From contig NC_030995.1 of assembly GCF_000149955.1 (NCBI RefSeq), positions 1,674,001 through 1,738,000 on the forward strand: a stretch of 64,000 nt of DNA, written 5' to 3'. This document shows positions 24,807 through 36,689 of this stretch, piece after piece; the first letter of the stretch is position 1, and every line of letters begins with the position of its first letter. Position numbers and translations under genes: made by a program. The DNA comes from Fusarium oxysporum f. sp. lycopersici 4287. Taxonomy: Eukaryota > Ascomycota > Sordariomycetes > Hypocreales > Nectriaceae. The notes beneath the pieces are model-generated. The model made no database searches. It saw only the letters and a list, made by a program, of their open reading frames with translations, and had not been told where the DNA came from.

Positions 24807-25652
24807 TTGTACCCATTTCTATTTCACACATACGAGCCTTGTTTGTGTTGTTATTATTCTTCTTCTTCTTCTTGACACCTGTTGTTTGCTATTTTTACCC
24901 GCATAGTCTGTCGGTTCTCCTCGTCTCGCGAGGACATTCATCAATGCAAAAGGGAGGGGAAGGGGGAGGTTGGATAGGCGGTGGAGGTCATTCTGATTTT
25001 GTTAGGGACGGAGAGAAGGAGGTTAGTCGAAAATGGGTCAGACCAGTGTAGAAAGAAACATGAGCTATTTCAAGTCCCATCATTATCCGACCATGCAAAG
25101 CAGCGGCTTGCTTCATTCAGGACGTATCTCAATCACAGGCGTAAATCATCATGAGAGTTGTCTAGTCTTTCGACATTAGTCTATTGGATCTTTTCAACTT
25201 TTTGTGCTACTTTTCTGTTTCGTAAGACTATCAAAATGCAATAACCCCAATCATTGCAGTCCTCAACTTCAATCACAAGCCCATCGCATGTACCTTTTGG
25301 TCTGTCGCTCAATATGCAAAATCCCTCCTTTAATTTTCGTCTTTTGTTTCCTGATTTCCGCCGTTCTGCATGAATTTCCCCCACTCTTCCTGTTGTGAAG
25401 TATTTGCTGCCACAAAGCCACAATAATCCTTGCATTCGGCTGATACTGTTGATTTCCAAATCTCTGCTACGCAGACGAAGACTTCAATCTTCCATAGTCA
25501 TACTCTCGACAAGACATATCAAAAAAGTGTAATAGATGTTGGTTAAGATAGAGAAGGGGCCTTTGGCCAGTCTCCTTGCAACCGACGATGCGAGAAGGCA
25601 TAAGCATCGAGAACCTCCTATTGCATGACGGTGAGGTGAAGCTTCGCCCGAT
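24332..25652. other. Convergent 3' intergenic region
   Basis: About 1.3 kb between the stops of the ADF-H gene (+) and the Zn2Cys6 gene (-). It contains a long pyrimidine run (24765-24808) and a TTC repeat near 24856-24875. No gene seen; open frames across the T-rich part are products of low complexity. Confidence 0.6.
24765..24808 (+). repeat. Poly-pyrimidine (T with C) tract
   Basis: A 44-base stretch of T interrupted only by C lies about 430 bases past the stop of the ADF-H gene. Confidence 0.9.
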
Positions 25653-28600
25653 CTACGCGTGACTTGTTGGTGGACCAGAAGACGGATCCAACCCTGGGAA
25701 TTGAGAGGGATCCATGGCCATATACTCGAGAAGATCGAGACCACCAACATTGACACCCTCAGGCCCCATGGCAACGGAAGGATTCTCCACGTTTTGGAAG
25801 AAAGCTGGGCCAGGAGGCAGATACCACATCTCGTTGCCTTGGTGGTTCCAGTCTTCAAAGAGGCTGACATCCATATTGGCAACCGCATTGTCCACAACGG
25901 TAGGTGTAGATGGACCCATCGAGCCCTGCCCAGGATAGGGGAAGTTCTGGGTTGATAGATCGAATGGCGTCGCTGAAATATTGTTGGCCTCGTGAGTAGG
26001 AGCCTGAGCTGGTGCTGAATTAGGGTCGTCAGTATTGATATCAACACCCCTTTGTACAGGATGCTTACCGTTTCCGCTGAGCCCATCTCGGAGTCTCTGA
26101 GCATGACCACCGACCCAGTTGGCATTACCGTCGCCATTCGCAGCAACACTATCACCATCCTGGGTCTGGCCATCTGGAACGGGACTTTGTCCCCTGCCAG
26201 AAGCCTGCTGCATAGTGGGAGCCTGGATGAATCGGTTGCGGAGGCGGCTCGTCAGAGACTCGAGAAGGTCTGCAAAACGGATTCCCAGATGGACGTCGTC
26301 CACGACGCAGTTTCGGAGCGCCTCAACAGTTGCGTCCATTAATTCAATGCTCATTCTGACGTCTGATCTCGGGGCACCGAGAGCAAAGGTCTTGAGCAGG
26401 AACATGGCACCACTAATGATGCGGAAATACGTTCGCACAGGAGCATGCTTGAGATAGTCGCCGGGTAGTAGACCCTCGACGACTGTGCGAAGAAGGTTTC
26501 GACTTCCCTCAACTACTTCACGAATATACTCCTGATCGTGGGCAGTGAAACCACCAAGTTGACCTAGAGGAAGCTTCCCATAATTGATCATAGTCTGGGG
26601 CGACAACTGCGGGTGACCATTCACAGCTGATGCTCCATGGTGTCCCGAGTTGGCTGTCGCCCCGGCTTGGTTGGTGCAGCGTTCGACAACGGCTTGAAGC
26701 GAAAGAGAGTTGATGTAGATGCGCACATATTGATACTCGATCGTCAGAATATGTCTGATAAACTCGGGCAGACGGAACAGCTCGAATTCTCTCCACCAAT
26801 CGCGGAGAAGAGGCTCAAACTCCTTGAGGATGCTTATGTACTTCCCGTTCTGGATGATTTGTGTGGTATACTTCCGTGAACGGAAAATCTTTTCGTTACC
26901 CATCTCCATAGCATTGCTGATGCCGGCCCAGCAATGAATAATTTGATCATCCAGTTCTAGGTCGGGGACATAGTTGAAGTGGTTAGACAACGAAGAAGGG
27001 TTCGTCCCAGGAGTTGTTCCATCCACCGACGTGGGCCGGAATCGAGCCAGAGCAGGATCGCTTCTCCTGAGATGAGCTGGAGCCATGTTGGTCCAGCCGA
27101 GACGACCTGCCAGTTGTGTAGTATAGATAAGCAATAGACGTTTAATTCGGAAAGCTCTCTGCCGGTATGATTCTTCTTGATACTCTGGGCGAGTAATAGC
27201 GTCGTCTCTCAGTAGCTCATCGATATCATCAAAGACACCCAGCTCATAGGCCAGTCCATTTGCAGTGCTGAGCAACATCCAACACATCCGGTCACTTCTC
27301 CATGCCGGCTCGAGCCAGCTCTCAATCCTCTTGCCGCCGAAACCAGTACCCAAAGTCTTACTTGGGTCCTCATCGGCAGCTGTGATAGCTTGGAAGCTGG
27401 CTTCCATAGGAAGAACTAGTTCGTCGGTAGCCTCGGTGGGCGGGAAGTGCAGAGCGCGGGGATGCCACTCGGTCAGGATCATCAGCGACTCAATTGTTCC
27501 GAGGGTTCGCAAACTGCCCTTGCGTAATCCACGCCAAGGTGCCGTACTGCTCGTTTGAGACTCGTCAAAAATGGCACTGGTGCTTGGTGGCACGCAAAAG
27601 CCACCACCAAAGGCTTCTTGTCCCCATAAGCATCGCTCGATCATTCCCCGCAGATACATCCATAGTTGCTCGTGAATAGCGTGGGATCGGCAATGACCAC
27701 CGGTACCGGGCATTTGGCGGTATCGCGAGGCGATCGTCAGAAGCGTAACGGTCAGAATAGGCTCTTCGTAAAGTAAAGTGACATGAGATGCAGGGTTGCT
27801 GAAGGTGGGCGGCGATATAGGTGTCAGGGGAGACAAATATTTGTAGTAACTGTTAGAAGAATTAGCAAACTGATTCTGTCACAGGGATTAAAGGTGGTCT
27901 TACTAGTCAATGTATTCGATAGCCTCGAGGGCTGTGAACCAACCAGCACGAACGAACCGGAAGCGTTGCCAGGCCTTGATCGCTTCAGCATACCCTGGCT
28001 GCGAGCTAAGCTCAGGGCGTGAAAGCTCAGGGTCAATGGGCTGTTCCGTCTTTGGTGGTTTGGAAGTTGATCTGGGGACATAGCCATAAGGACCAGTATC
28101 CTCAGGTGGGGGGCGAGGGGGCGCAGGATGGGCAGATGAAGTGCTTTCTCGGCGTTCACGGTCGACGGCGGGACTGTTAGGAGTTAGCATTGAGCCTGGA
28201 TTTGATTGAGGATCGAGTAAGCGCAGATCATACCTATCCGTTGCAGCTTTATACAACAGGTCCAGTGCATCCTGGGGACCAAATACGCCTCGCCGCATCA
28301 CCGTCTGAGCTTCGATGTTCTCAAGAGTCTGGTTGGCATCACCTTCCCCTCCCCACTCATCCCTCGCGCGGCCAGCCCTGTTACCATCAGGACGACGGAG
28401 TGGCTGGGACTGTCCTCGGGAACCTCCCGGAGTCAAGGGAACATTGCTGTAGGATCTGCGTTCGATGAATGGCGGAGGGCTCGCATTTCTATTAGTTCGT
28501 TTGCGACCATTTCTCGTGATGTAATCATCCTGATCACTTCCATCGTCATCCGTCTTGCGCTTGCGACGAGTGGCACTGAAATAGCAATCTTTGCTCTCGC

Positions 28601-28823
28601 GACGACAGCGCACACATGGAGGATCGTGGGGGTTGTCAACACTGCCAAGATCGCATCGCACTTTGCGCCGCCGACAAGGGATACAGGCTTGATATACGCG
28701 CTTGTGTTGAGGTGCTTGGTTTGCGTTTCCGCCAGGCGTCTGCTGTGCTGAACCTTGTGCGTTATTGATCGATGCGGCGGGACTCGAGTCTGAGGCCCCG
28801 GAAGCCGGTTGATACGGGGCCAT
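25653..28823 (-). CDS. Zn2Cys6 fungal transcription factor
   Basis: Minus strand; exons 28823-27904 and 27849-25653 (54 nt intron, GTAAGA...TCTAACAG) give 1038 residues. The zinc cluster is C47-x2-C50-x6-C57-x12-C70-x2-C73-x6-C80, followed by a basic linker (TRRKRK), so it should bind CGG-type half sites in the nucleus. A fungal-specific transcription factor middle-homology region follows from about residue 300. The C-terminus is acidic and Asn/Pro/Gly-rich, like an activation domain. I start at the ATG at 28823; codons upstream are ATA and TTG. Two further stop-free intron candidates of length 3n (28174-28233 and 26015-26068) would, if spliced, give 1000 residues. The cluster resembles factors often labelled Aro80-like, but I cannot confirm its target pathway. 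Confidence 0.88.
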
Positions 28824-31800
28824 TATCAATGGCTGAGAGGAATTTGGATGAGGTTTCGTTGATGTTCCTTGGCGATCGGGATGCCGAGCTGAAATGGCGG
28901 TGCTGGGGCTCGATAAGACGCCCAGCGCAGGCGTCGACGACGACGTCGCCGTGCTTGAAGCAGTCAGGTTAGCTCAAAAGCGGGCGAGGCTCTTATTCAA
29001 TGGCAATAAATAAAACGACAAGGCTGATAGAATATGATACCGCGTTTCGGTTTGCGGCGGTTCGACGAGGGAAGACAAGAAAGCGTGGGCCGAAGAGAAG
29101 CGGACTGGGGGGATGGACGACCTTTTTGGAGTTCTTCTGGGCCGCTGGGTTCGGTGAGTAGCTTGTATATATTAGTCTAAGAACATGACCCACGACGCCG
29201 GACACAAGGGTTTTGATTCGAGTGCCCTGTGCGTGATTGTCCAGGTACGTACCCTTATAGATAAAGACTCGACAGTGGAACTCAATGCGGGGGATGATCA
29301 CTCGAAGCCAGAGACAAAGCAATCTCGGCCGGGAGAGGCCAGTGCAGAGCCAGTTCAATGGAGTCTCCAGCCTCAATTGGTCAGGGCAAAACGTGCTCAG
29401 CTAACAGAGACCTGGGGTAAAAGCTTTTCTTATTCCCTGTTGAGGGGAAGGGAGACGTTGAGTACTCCGTACTGTACCTGAATAGTACCTACTGTCCCTA
29501 GCGAATAAGACAGGCTGTGATGGCTGTTCTGGGGGTGAAACAAAGATGTCGGTAAAGCTGGAACAGATGTGATAGGCTCAAAGGCTATCAGGGACGGTCA
29601 CGAGCGTTGTCGTTATTTTCTCTGTCATCTGTGTCCAACGACTAGCATTAACACGTTGATGTTAGAAATCAACATGAACATTGGAGGGTCAAAAGATTTA
29701 GGACTCTAGGTCGGGATGTAAAAGTAAACTGATCAGAGAGCCTACTGAACACTGAACTTACTAAGATACGTAGTAAATCTGCCACAGTAATTTTATCACT
29801 TGGGGTCAAAGTCTTACGTTTTCTGCCATCCTCTAGGAGGCGTAGCACACACCAATTGTCAGGTGACGGATTGTCAATGTAATACCTTACGTATTGGAAA
29901 TCAAGAGTAACTTTCTTCGACTTAGGAGATGACACAGTACACAGCAGAGCAATTCCAATCGAGATCAGTCCCGTTTCGTTTACGTTAGTCCATATGCCAA
30001 GGAGGTTTACAGGAATGGCGTTCAGTCTTCCGCCTCCCATCTTCACCGTATATAACAATCACCTGCCTATTCTACTACAAGTTCCCAGCCCATTGAATAT
30101 AGTAGCATCGCCTACAACATCGTCAGAATTTTCAATGGCACCGGAGGAAAAAGTCTAGAAAAAAAGAACAAAGACCCCAGCTGGTCAAAAGTTCGCGTTA
30201 TCCCGAGACAGGCAAGTCGATAACCAAGACCAAGCCTTATTGGCTCACCCGGGATTTGATATCGTTTTCCTGCAAAACCGCTGCAGGCGATCGAGAAACC
30301 AGGGGCCAGGATCCCATCTTGTGCAGCCATCAGAGGAGCAAAAGAGCAACTCCCTGGACCTAGCAACAAACCTCCATCATGATCTTCCTCTAGGTAAACT
30401 TTGTATGTCTAGTCCTGTTTGGCATTGACAGCTGAGACAACTATGATCTCTTTCCAGCCCTCTTTCTTTCTCTTCTTTTCGAAGCTTCAATATCTTCATG
30501 GCTTTCGAAGACCCCATTTCTCTGAAAGCTATTATATCCATAATCTCGAGCTTCAATATGCATCAGCACTTATCTAAAACCCCCCCTTCCGCCCCTCCTA
30601 TATCTCCCATACAACCAATCATGAGCCTGAGATACACGTCACGTTGACAACGCCTCCATCTTGACATGTTTTACATAACGCGTCGGTCTATCAAAACCAT
30701 CTCTCACTCGTCTCGTAAGAATTATCTAGAACAAGAAGGACATAATCAATCCCTGCAACGACAGCACCAACAATGGACGTGCAGCCTCGAGTTGCGTTAT
30801 CCCTGCCTCTTATTGTGGATTGTTTTACGTCTTGGCTTTTTTCCTGATGGTCGAAATCCTCCTAAACCCCGCAGAGACGAATGCTACCCCTGCTTTCTTT
30901 CCATTCGTCAATGGCAGCTATCAGCAACCGTCATGTCTCACCCACACGCTTCTCACTTACATATGTATGTGTAGTGACTTGGTCTGTAGCAACACAATCT
31001 TGCATATAAATACCCGTCTCTGTTTGATTTCCGGGCCGGGGCCGGAGCCGGGGCCGGGAAACTACATGATCCCCTAACTCCGGGCGGGAGCTCAAGAATA
31101 TGGCTTACAAAACGCCCAACTTGCAGTAGCTGTTCTGATATCTCACCAAACGACGCCCTATTGCTTGCCATCGTGTAAACCACCAAAAGACCCCTGCCAC
31201 GATGCGTACGTAATAACAACGCACTCAAGCGGAGAATAACTCCTCGCTTGCTTATCTTTGTCCTCCACTGTGTCCATCTTTCCGTCACTGCCGGGAAACC
31301 CGTGCAAACAGATCCCCGCTCACTTCCTGAACCAAGGTGTCACTGCTACAGGTCCCACAAGTGCCGATGCGGCTCACCAAGTCATCAACTAGAGTTGCGT
31401 CTCAGCCGGACCGGTAGTTGGGAGGTGTGAGGGGTATTGCTTTGTAGATGATCTGAAGGGGACTGATGATGATGTGTTCCAATAGAAGTGTCATGTTGAG
31501 GCGCAGCTGGTTGTTGAATATTAGCACGAAGGACCTAGAGATCCAGAGCCATGCCTTGAATACTCCCACCCAGGACCTTGGCTCTTCATTGTTTGAACCC
31601 AGCGTTTGAGGAATGGCAGATTTTATAGTACCCTATTACCCAAGCAATCGTCAATCTACAACGAGATCCGCCTGGAAGGCATCAGAGGCTTTCGCCTCAT
31701 GCTCCAACCTACTTGTGTTATTTGGCGTCCTCAAGTTCGTGATCAGGTTTCAACATCCATAAAGCGATTTACATCGAGGCGCTCTACATCCTCGGGTATC

Positions 31801-32321
31801 CAGGCCGGGCAACATCCGCAATGACACGGCCCTCCGTTACATCCTCCGCCCACGAGAAACGGCAAGATTCAATGACCGACCCGATTGAGATGATCGATCC
31901 GGTCCGCTGAGCTGACCGGTCGAAGCCGAGCCAAGCCTCGATTTTATTGGCCAGTTCTCCTTCGACGTCCATCACCCGGGCCCGAAATCCGACGTCCATC
32001 CATCAACGGGGTTGTTACAGCATCCTATCATATCATTATATCTGGGGGATGATCAAGACAACAGGATAGCATATGATACAGAACTTTCAATGAGGTGATA
32101 CTGTAGGCGATTACTCCGTTGGAACACATAGTTAAAGAAAAAAAAGGTCAGATACATCTTTTTGGTTCCCTTTCCCTTTCTGGTCCGTCCCCTCCGTGCT
32201 CATTAACTCGTCATTTTCCTAAATCCAGATGCTTCAGCAACTCCCAAGCACAAACTATAGACCTATTTGTCGACGGAATAACATTAGAAGTATTAACAAT
32301 CGGATACGACTACTTGGACAT
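28824..32321. other. Intergenic: Zn2Cys6 gene promoter side
   Basis: About 3.5 kb without a supported gene. The 170 bases next to the factor's start contain no ATG on the minus strand, fitting a leader. A GC-rich CCGGGG/CCGGAG repeat sits at about 31036-31060. Short frames (29669-30058 minus, 31784-31999 minus) lack recognisable domains. The long upstream space is in keeping with a regulated transcription factor gene but proves nothing. Confidence 0.55.
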
Positions 32322-33461
32322 CTAGCCGACAAGGCCCTTCTTGGACTATTGCCAAATCGACGTGGTCAGTAATCACGAAACGCTCAGCAACGACCGACAG
32401 GAAAACTTACAAGGTGATCCCAAAGCTTCGACGTCAAGCCATCCGGCATAGTGTAGAGATCAATCGAGAACTCTCCGGCTTTAACCAAGTCATCCACTAT
32501 TAGCCCACCATACACATCAATTCATGGAAAAGACAAGGGTGGATATGCAACCAAAACGTCAAGGGAAGGGGTAAGGGTACGAATGGTGATACAAACTTGA
32601 TGGGGAGAACTCACCTTCGACATCACTTCTAATGTACGTGTCTGGTCCCTTGTTTTCGTTGATAATCTGAATCACGCGCAGCAGATCCTCCTCCTCGAGC
32701 TTCTCCAGGGACTCTGCAATCTTCTCATAGTCGTACTTCTGGGAGCTCTTCTTGGTCGCAATTCCCTTCTTCTTGGGTCTGTGGTCGTCATCGGTGGGAA
32801 GAGGACCAGTTTCACGCAAGCGCTCCTGTAAGTTCTGTGAAGGGTTTTTGAAGACCACAGTATGCGTCTGCTCATATCGGTCCTGTTGGAAGTTGAGATC
32901 ATGAATGATGGGCGCTAGCTTGGTCTTCTCCGTGGTGTAACAGTCGATGCTAATCTCGAACTCGCCCCAGCCCTCGTTCTTACACGTGAAGGGTGCTTTC
33001 TGGAAGCCTGGTAGGTAGCGCAAAGTTGTTAATCATCATGCTTTGCCTCGCAATTTCAGGACTTTGTCTCAAACATACTCTGAACGGGATTATCAAAGGT
33101 AGGGTGTAGGTTATAGACGACCTTGGTGAAGACGTCTGCGGGGCGCTCGTTGCCATCTTCATCTAGCAAGAAGACCTTCAAGCTCCATTCTCGCATAGGG
33201 AACGCCTCTACAGGTGATGGCTTGTCGCTAGTAAAACACGATTGTCAGTACATGAAAGCAGGTTACTCGAATCGCTTCTGGAAGCAGCTCTTGATCGAAA
33301 GGGCACGCGATTCAAGAAAAGCAGCCGAGACGTCGGAAAAGATTGGCGCAAACCTACATGACATGTTGCTCGGTGACAACTTTGATTTTTCGCTCCAAGG
33401 AGTTAGCCTTGGTTCTAAGTGTCACTCTGACAGGTGCTGCTCGTGAACGGCGCGGAGCCAT
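32322..33461 (-). CDS. taf14: YEATS-domain protein Taf14 (TFIID/TFIIF, remodeller subunit)
   Basis: Five exons on the minus strand (33461-33358, 33227-33079, 33007-32615, 32478-32411, 32345-32322) give 245 residues, nearly the length of yeast Taf14 (244). The N-terminal YEATS domain runs to about residue 140, with the reader-pocket features HPTF and GWGEF (W98) and IHDLNFQQDRYE. YEATS domains bind acylated, notably crotonylated, histone lysines. After a Lys-rich linker, the C-terminal ET domain (from about residue 175, YDYEKIAESLEKL to WDHL) recruits short peptide motifs in TFIID, TFIIF, INO80, SWI/SNF and NuA3. Exon 5 adds only seven residues and the stop. Two introns are longer than usual here (130 and 136 nt). 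Joins were chosen so that every motif stays in frame. Confidence 0.92.
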
Positions 33462-35823
33462 GATGATGAGTTGTTGGATTGTAGTGCCCAGGTGTTTGGA
33501 GATGTGGAAAGCTAGGCAATAAAAGTCACACAGTAACACAAAACTTCAAATAGATGAAGTGGATTTAAGACGCGCTGGCGCACAGTGTAGGCATGAAATG
33601 AGAATAGAATAGAGAAGAGATAGAAAGGCGTGGTAAAGTGCGTAACAGAAACTGATGGATAACGAGAACGAGGCTGCAACAACGCGCAGCAAACGGGCTC
33701 AAAGAAGTGCAAGAGCACAAAAGCAAACATCAAGACAAGACCAATCAGTGCCTCAACAGGCGCTACAGCTGCCAAATAGAAAGCATCATGGGCATACATG
33801 GCCGGTGTTCTGTCTTTGGCTGTCCGACCTCAACGCGCGACGCTTGTCACCGTTTGTCACTGACACGGACACTGGCTAGCACTGGCAGATGCAGATGCAG
33901 ACAGATACGAACAGACCGCGACCAATCTCTGCAGAGCCTCACCGCGCGACACACTTGACCGTGAAGCGAAACAAAGTCAAGCATGACACAACCGGGGACA
34001 AATCAAGCACCCAAAGACAAGAGAGAAAGCCAAGGTAGAGGCTGCGGCTACAGCAAGAGGCGAAAACGGCGAAGCAATAACATGAACGAATACAGCAGCC
34101 GAAGGGGGCAAAATGATCCGAATACACGTCGAAGGAGCAGGGCAATGCGACTCGGGGAGAGGATTGGATTGGATCGGATTTTCAACTCACCTCGACCAAC
34201 ATCTTTTCTCCGTGTCAATAAACAGCAATTGGAAGTAGCCAAACGTGGAGGGCAAATTTGGAAGATAAAGACGGGAACAGCCAAGAAGATGGACGTGGAT
34301 ACACAGGGACACACAAGTGATGAGGAAAGGATGTGATGCGTCGGGTTGGGTTACAAAGACGAGCAAGGGGACAAATTCATAAGGAAAGGCAAGGCAAGGC
34401 AAGGCAAGGTAAGGTACAGTGAAAATGAATCGAATGGATGGGACTGGAAACGAAACGGCGGCGGAAAACGGAGACACGCCAGCCTGTACCAGCCAAAGAC
34501 AGCCCAGGAGACAGTTGGTTGCTGGTTGCTGGTTGGACGGGGCAGCAGGGCAGAGAAATGGCTTTACGGGTATGGGCCCCGGGCAGGCGCAGTCAAGTCT
34601 ACTGGTACCTCAATCTAACAAAGAGCTGAGGCAAGTGGTGGAACTGACGATTAAGGCAGACGACACGAATTTGCTGATATGGGCTCTGTACCTAGGGAAT
34701 ACAAGTTAAGGAAGGAAAGAGGAAAAAGAAGTTCGAGAGGAGAGGCCCTAGAAGCAACAAGCTGATCTATTATTATACCTAGACAGACAGACTCGACGCG
34801 AACGACCAAGACGTGAATTGTTTTTGTCTCCTGTCTTGCGCTTATAGGGGGAGGGTTCCAGGTTCCAGGGCACAGGACACAGGACACACTGAATCGCTTG
34901 CTCCACAAAGTTACCGCTCTTGACTACCTCTCACTGGCCTGGCCTTGGCTCCATGCTTTTTTTCTTGGCTCGTCATGTCCTGTTCTGTCCTTTGGGTTTC
35001 CCAATGACGTGAAGATACCAATGGGAACAGATATATTAGAAGAGGAGATCTATTCTGGACTGTCAACTCTGCTTGTAGACTGTGTAATCTGTCAGTAGGA
35101 GCATCTCGACAGCGAAATGTAAGTTCTTCCATAACATCTAACGAACAAAGGACAACCCGGTTGGCCTCCAGATTCATGGCGCACACATTATCACGGGCAG
35201 CTGTACCATGATCCAACATACGCTCAAACAGTGCTGTTCTTCATATTCAACTCGAGTCCTCAACACTCGGGAGACGAGAGCAAACATGACGGTGAGACTC
35301 ACCAGCCCCAGCTCCAACTTCGACACCATCAGCCACATCGACCGCCCACAACTCATCAAATTCGAGTCACTAACAATCAGTTTATATAGTAATAAATAAG
35401 GTGTCTATGGAATTTTTTTCTTTTACTTCTTTCAACAGGGTGCTATGTGATATGATGTTCCTATGATGCTAACTATCCATCCGTCCATCCATCCACCAAT
35501 CCGCCCTGGGGCTGAACCGAGGCCGTTCACCTCAAAAATAAAAAAAGTCCTTTCCGTCCTAGGAATCTCTATCTATCCATATCAAAAACAGACTCAGGAT
35601 TTGGTGTTGTGGCGTGGGTGAAGCGCGCGCGTGTATGTGACGGGTCAAGCGTCCTCAGTAGTATGGGGAGCTTGCTTGCTGTTGTGGCATGCTGTATGGG
35701 AGTGTTGGAGTGGACTTGCTTCTGTAAATCGCGGAGCTACGAACGAGTGGGAGCCCCTGGCGACATACAGATCCATCTCCGAAGGGGCAGGGGAAAGGGG
35801 AGGGGTCGTGGGAGATAGGCTGC
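33462..35823. other. Intergenic: Taf14 promoter side / RanBP1 3' side
   Basis: About 2.4 kb with no supported gene. The part next to the Taf14 start should be its promoter and leader; the right end holds the RanBP1 3' UTR. It includes an AAGGC/AAGGT pentamer repeat at 34386-34415 and CATC repeats near 35481-35500. Confidence 0.55.
34386..34415 (+). repeat. Pentanucleotide repeat AAGGC x4, AAGGT x2
   Basis: Six consecutive five-base units, four AAGGC and two AAGGT, in the spacer upstream of taf14. No function is apparent. Confidence 0.9.
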
Positions 35824-36689
35824 TTAGGAAGCGGGAGCCTCGGCCTCCTGAGCCTTGTTGAAGATCTCCTCATTCTCCTTCTGGGCCTTCATGAAGGAGT
35901 CCTTGAAGTTGTTGGCGTCTATAAATAAGTTAGCGATTGCCTTTGGTCGGATTGTATTGACCGGTGGAACATACTCTCAGCGTTGGCAAATCGGATGGCC
36001 AGAGTAACAGCCTCGGGCTCACCCTCGCTGACATCGGCAGCAGCGTTCCACACCCAGCTTCGGTCGGAGCCAACGTTGGGGGAGAGCTTCATCTCGGGGA
36101 CGATGTAGTGGTTGGCGCAGACCTTGAGGGTCTTGTCGCGACGCATAACCAGTCGGGTCTTGCCGTTCTCCTTGTGCTTGAGCAGACGAACGTCGCCCGT
36201 ACCACGCTCCTTCCACTCGCTGCTCTCCTTGACGAACTTGAAAAGCTTAGCGCGCATCTTGAAGGTCTGCTCCTCGGCCTCCTCGTTGGTCTTGGTGTCA
36301 ACCTTCTCGGTCAGCTTGATGACGGGCTCGAAGTGAACATCCTCGGACTCGGGAGCCTCCTCCTATTTGAGTATTCCTGTTAGCCTCATACGTTTCGCGG
36401 GGATACGGTTCCAGCATGCCACTGCTGAGACATATGAACGTACTTCGTCACCCTTAGCAGCCTCAGCAGCCTCTCGCTGGGCCTTGGCACTGCCAGAGTT
36501 GTCACCACGCTCCTCCTCCTCCTTCTTCTCCTTCTTAGCACCACCGCCGAACATGGAGAAGACGGACGAGGATGTGACAGGCTTCTCAGCCTCAGCGGGC
36601 TTGGTCTCCTCAGGCTTGGTCTCCTCGGGCTTGGTCTCCTCGGGCTTGGTCTCCTCGACCTTGGGCTCGGTGGGCTCGGAAGCAGACAT
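35824..36689 (-). CDS. Ran-binding protein 1 (Yrb1 family)
   Basis: Three exons on the minus strand (36689-36444, 36362-35975, 35918-35824) give 242 residues. RanBP1 binds Ran-GTP in the cytoplasm and, with RanGAP, stimulates GTP hydrolysis and dissociates export complexes. The Ran-binding domain spans about residues 90-225: [53 protein letters not shown], and the aromatic WVWNAAAD. The N-terminus is acidic/Lys/Pro-rich with four exact EETKP units (residues 12-31). The second intron splits the codon after FANAE. The 5' end is the ATG before the SASEPTEP stretch, with no earlier in-frame ATG before a stop that gives a better start. Confidence 0.95.
36597..36656 (-). repeat. 15-bp tandem repeat coding (EETKP)x4
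   Basis: Four tandem 15-base units inside exon 1 of the RanBP1 gene, nearly identical at the DNA level (one GAGACCAAGCCTGAG-type variant). Repeats in frame like this commonly vary in copy number between strains. Confidence 0.9.

Noticed and set aside
24554..25051. 165-codon plus frame over the poly-pyrimidine tract
   Set aside because: Driven by a T/C run giving long Phe stretches; lies in the 3' region of the ADF-H gene.
29669..30058. 129-codon minus frame upstream of the Zn2Cys6 gene
   Set aside because: No domain, no conserved-looking blocks, no splice context; length within chance range for this window.
31784..31999. 71-codon minus frame with balanced composition
   Set aside because: Short, single, without a homologue I recognise; insufficient support.
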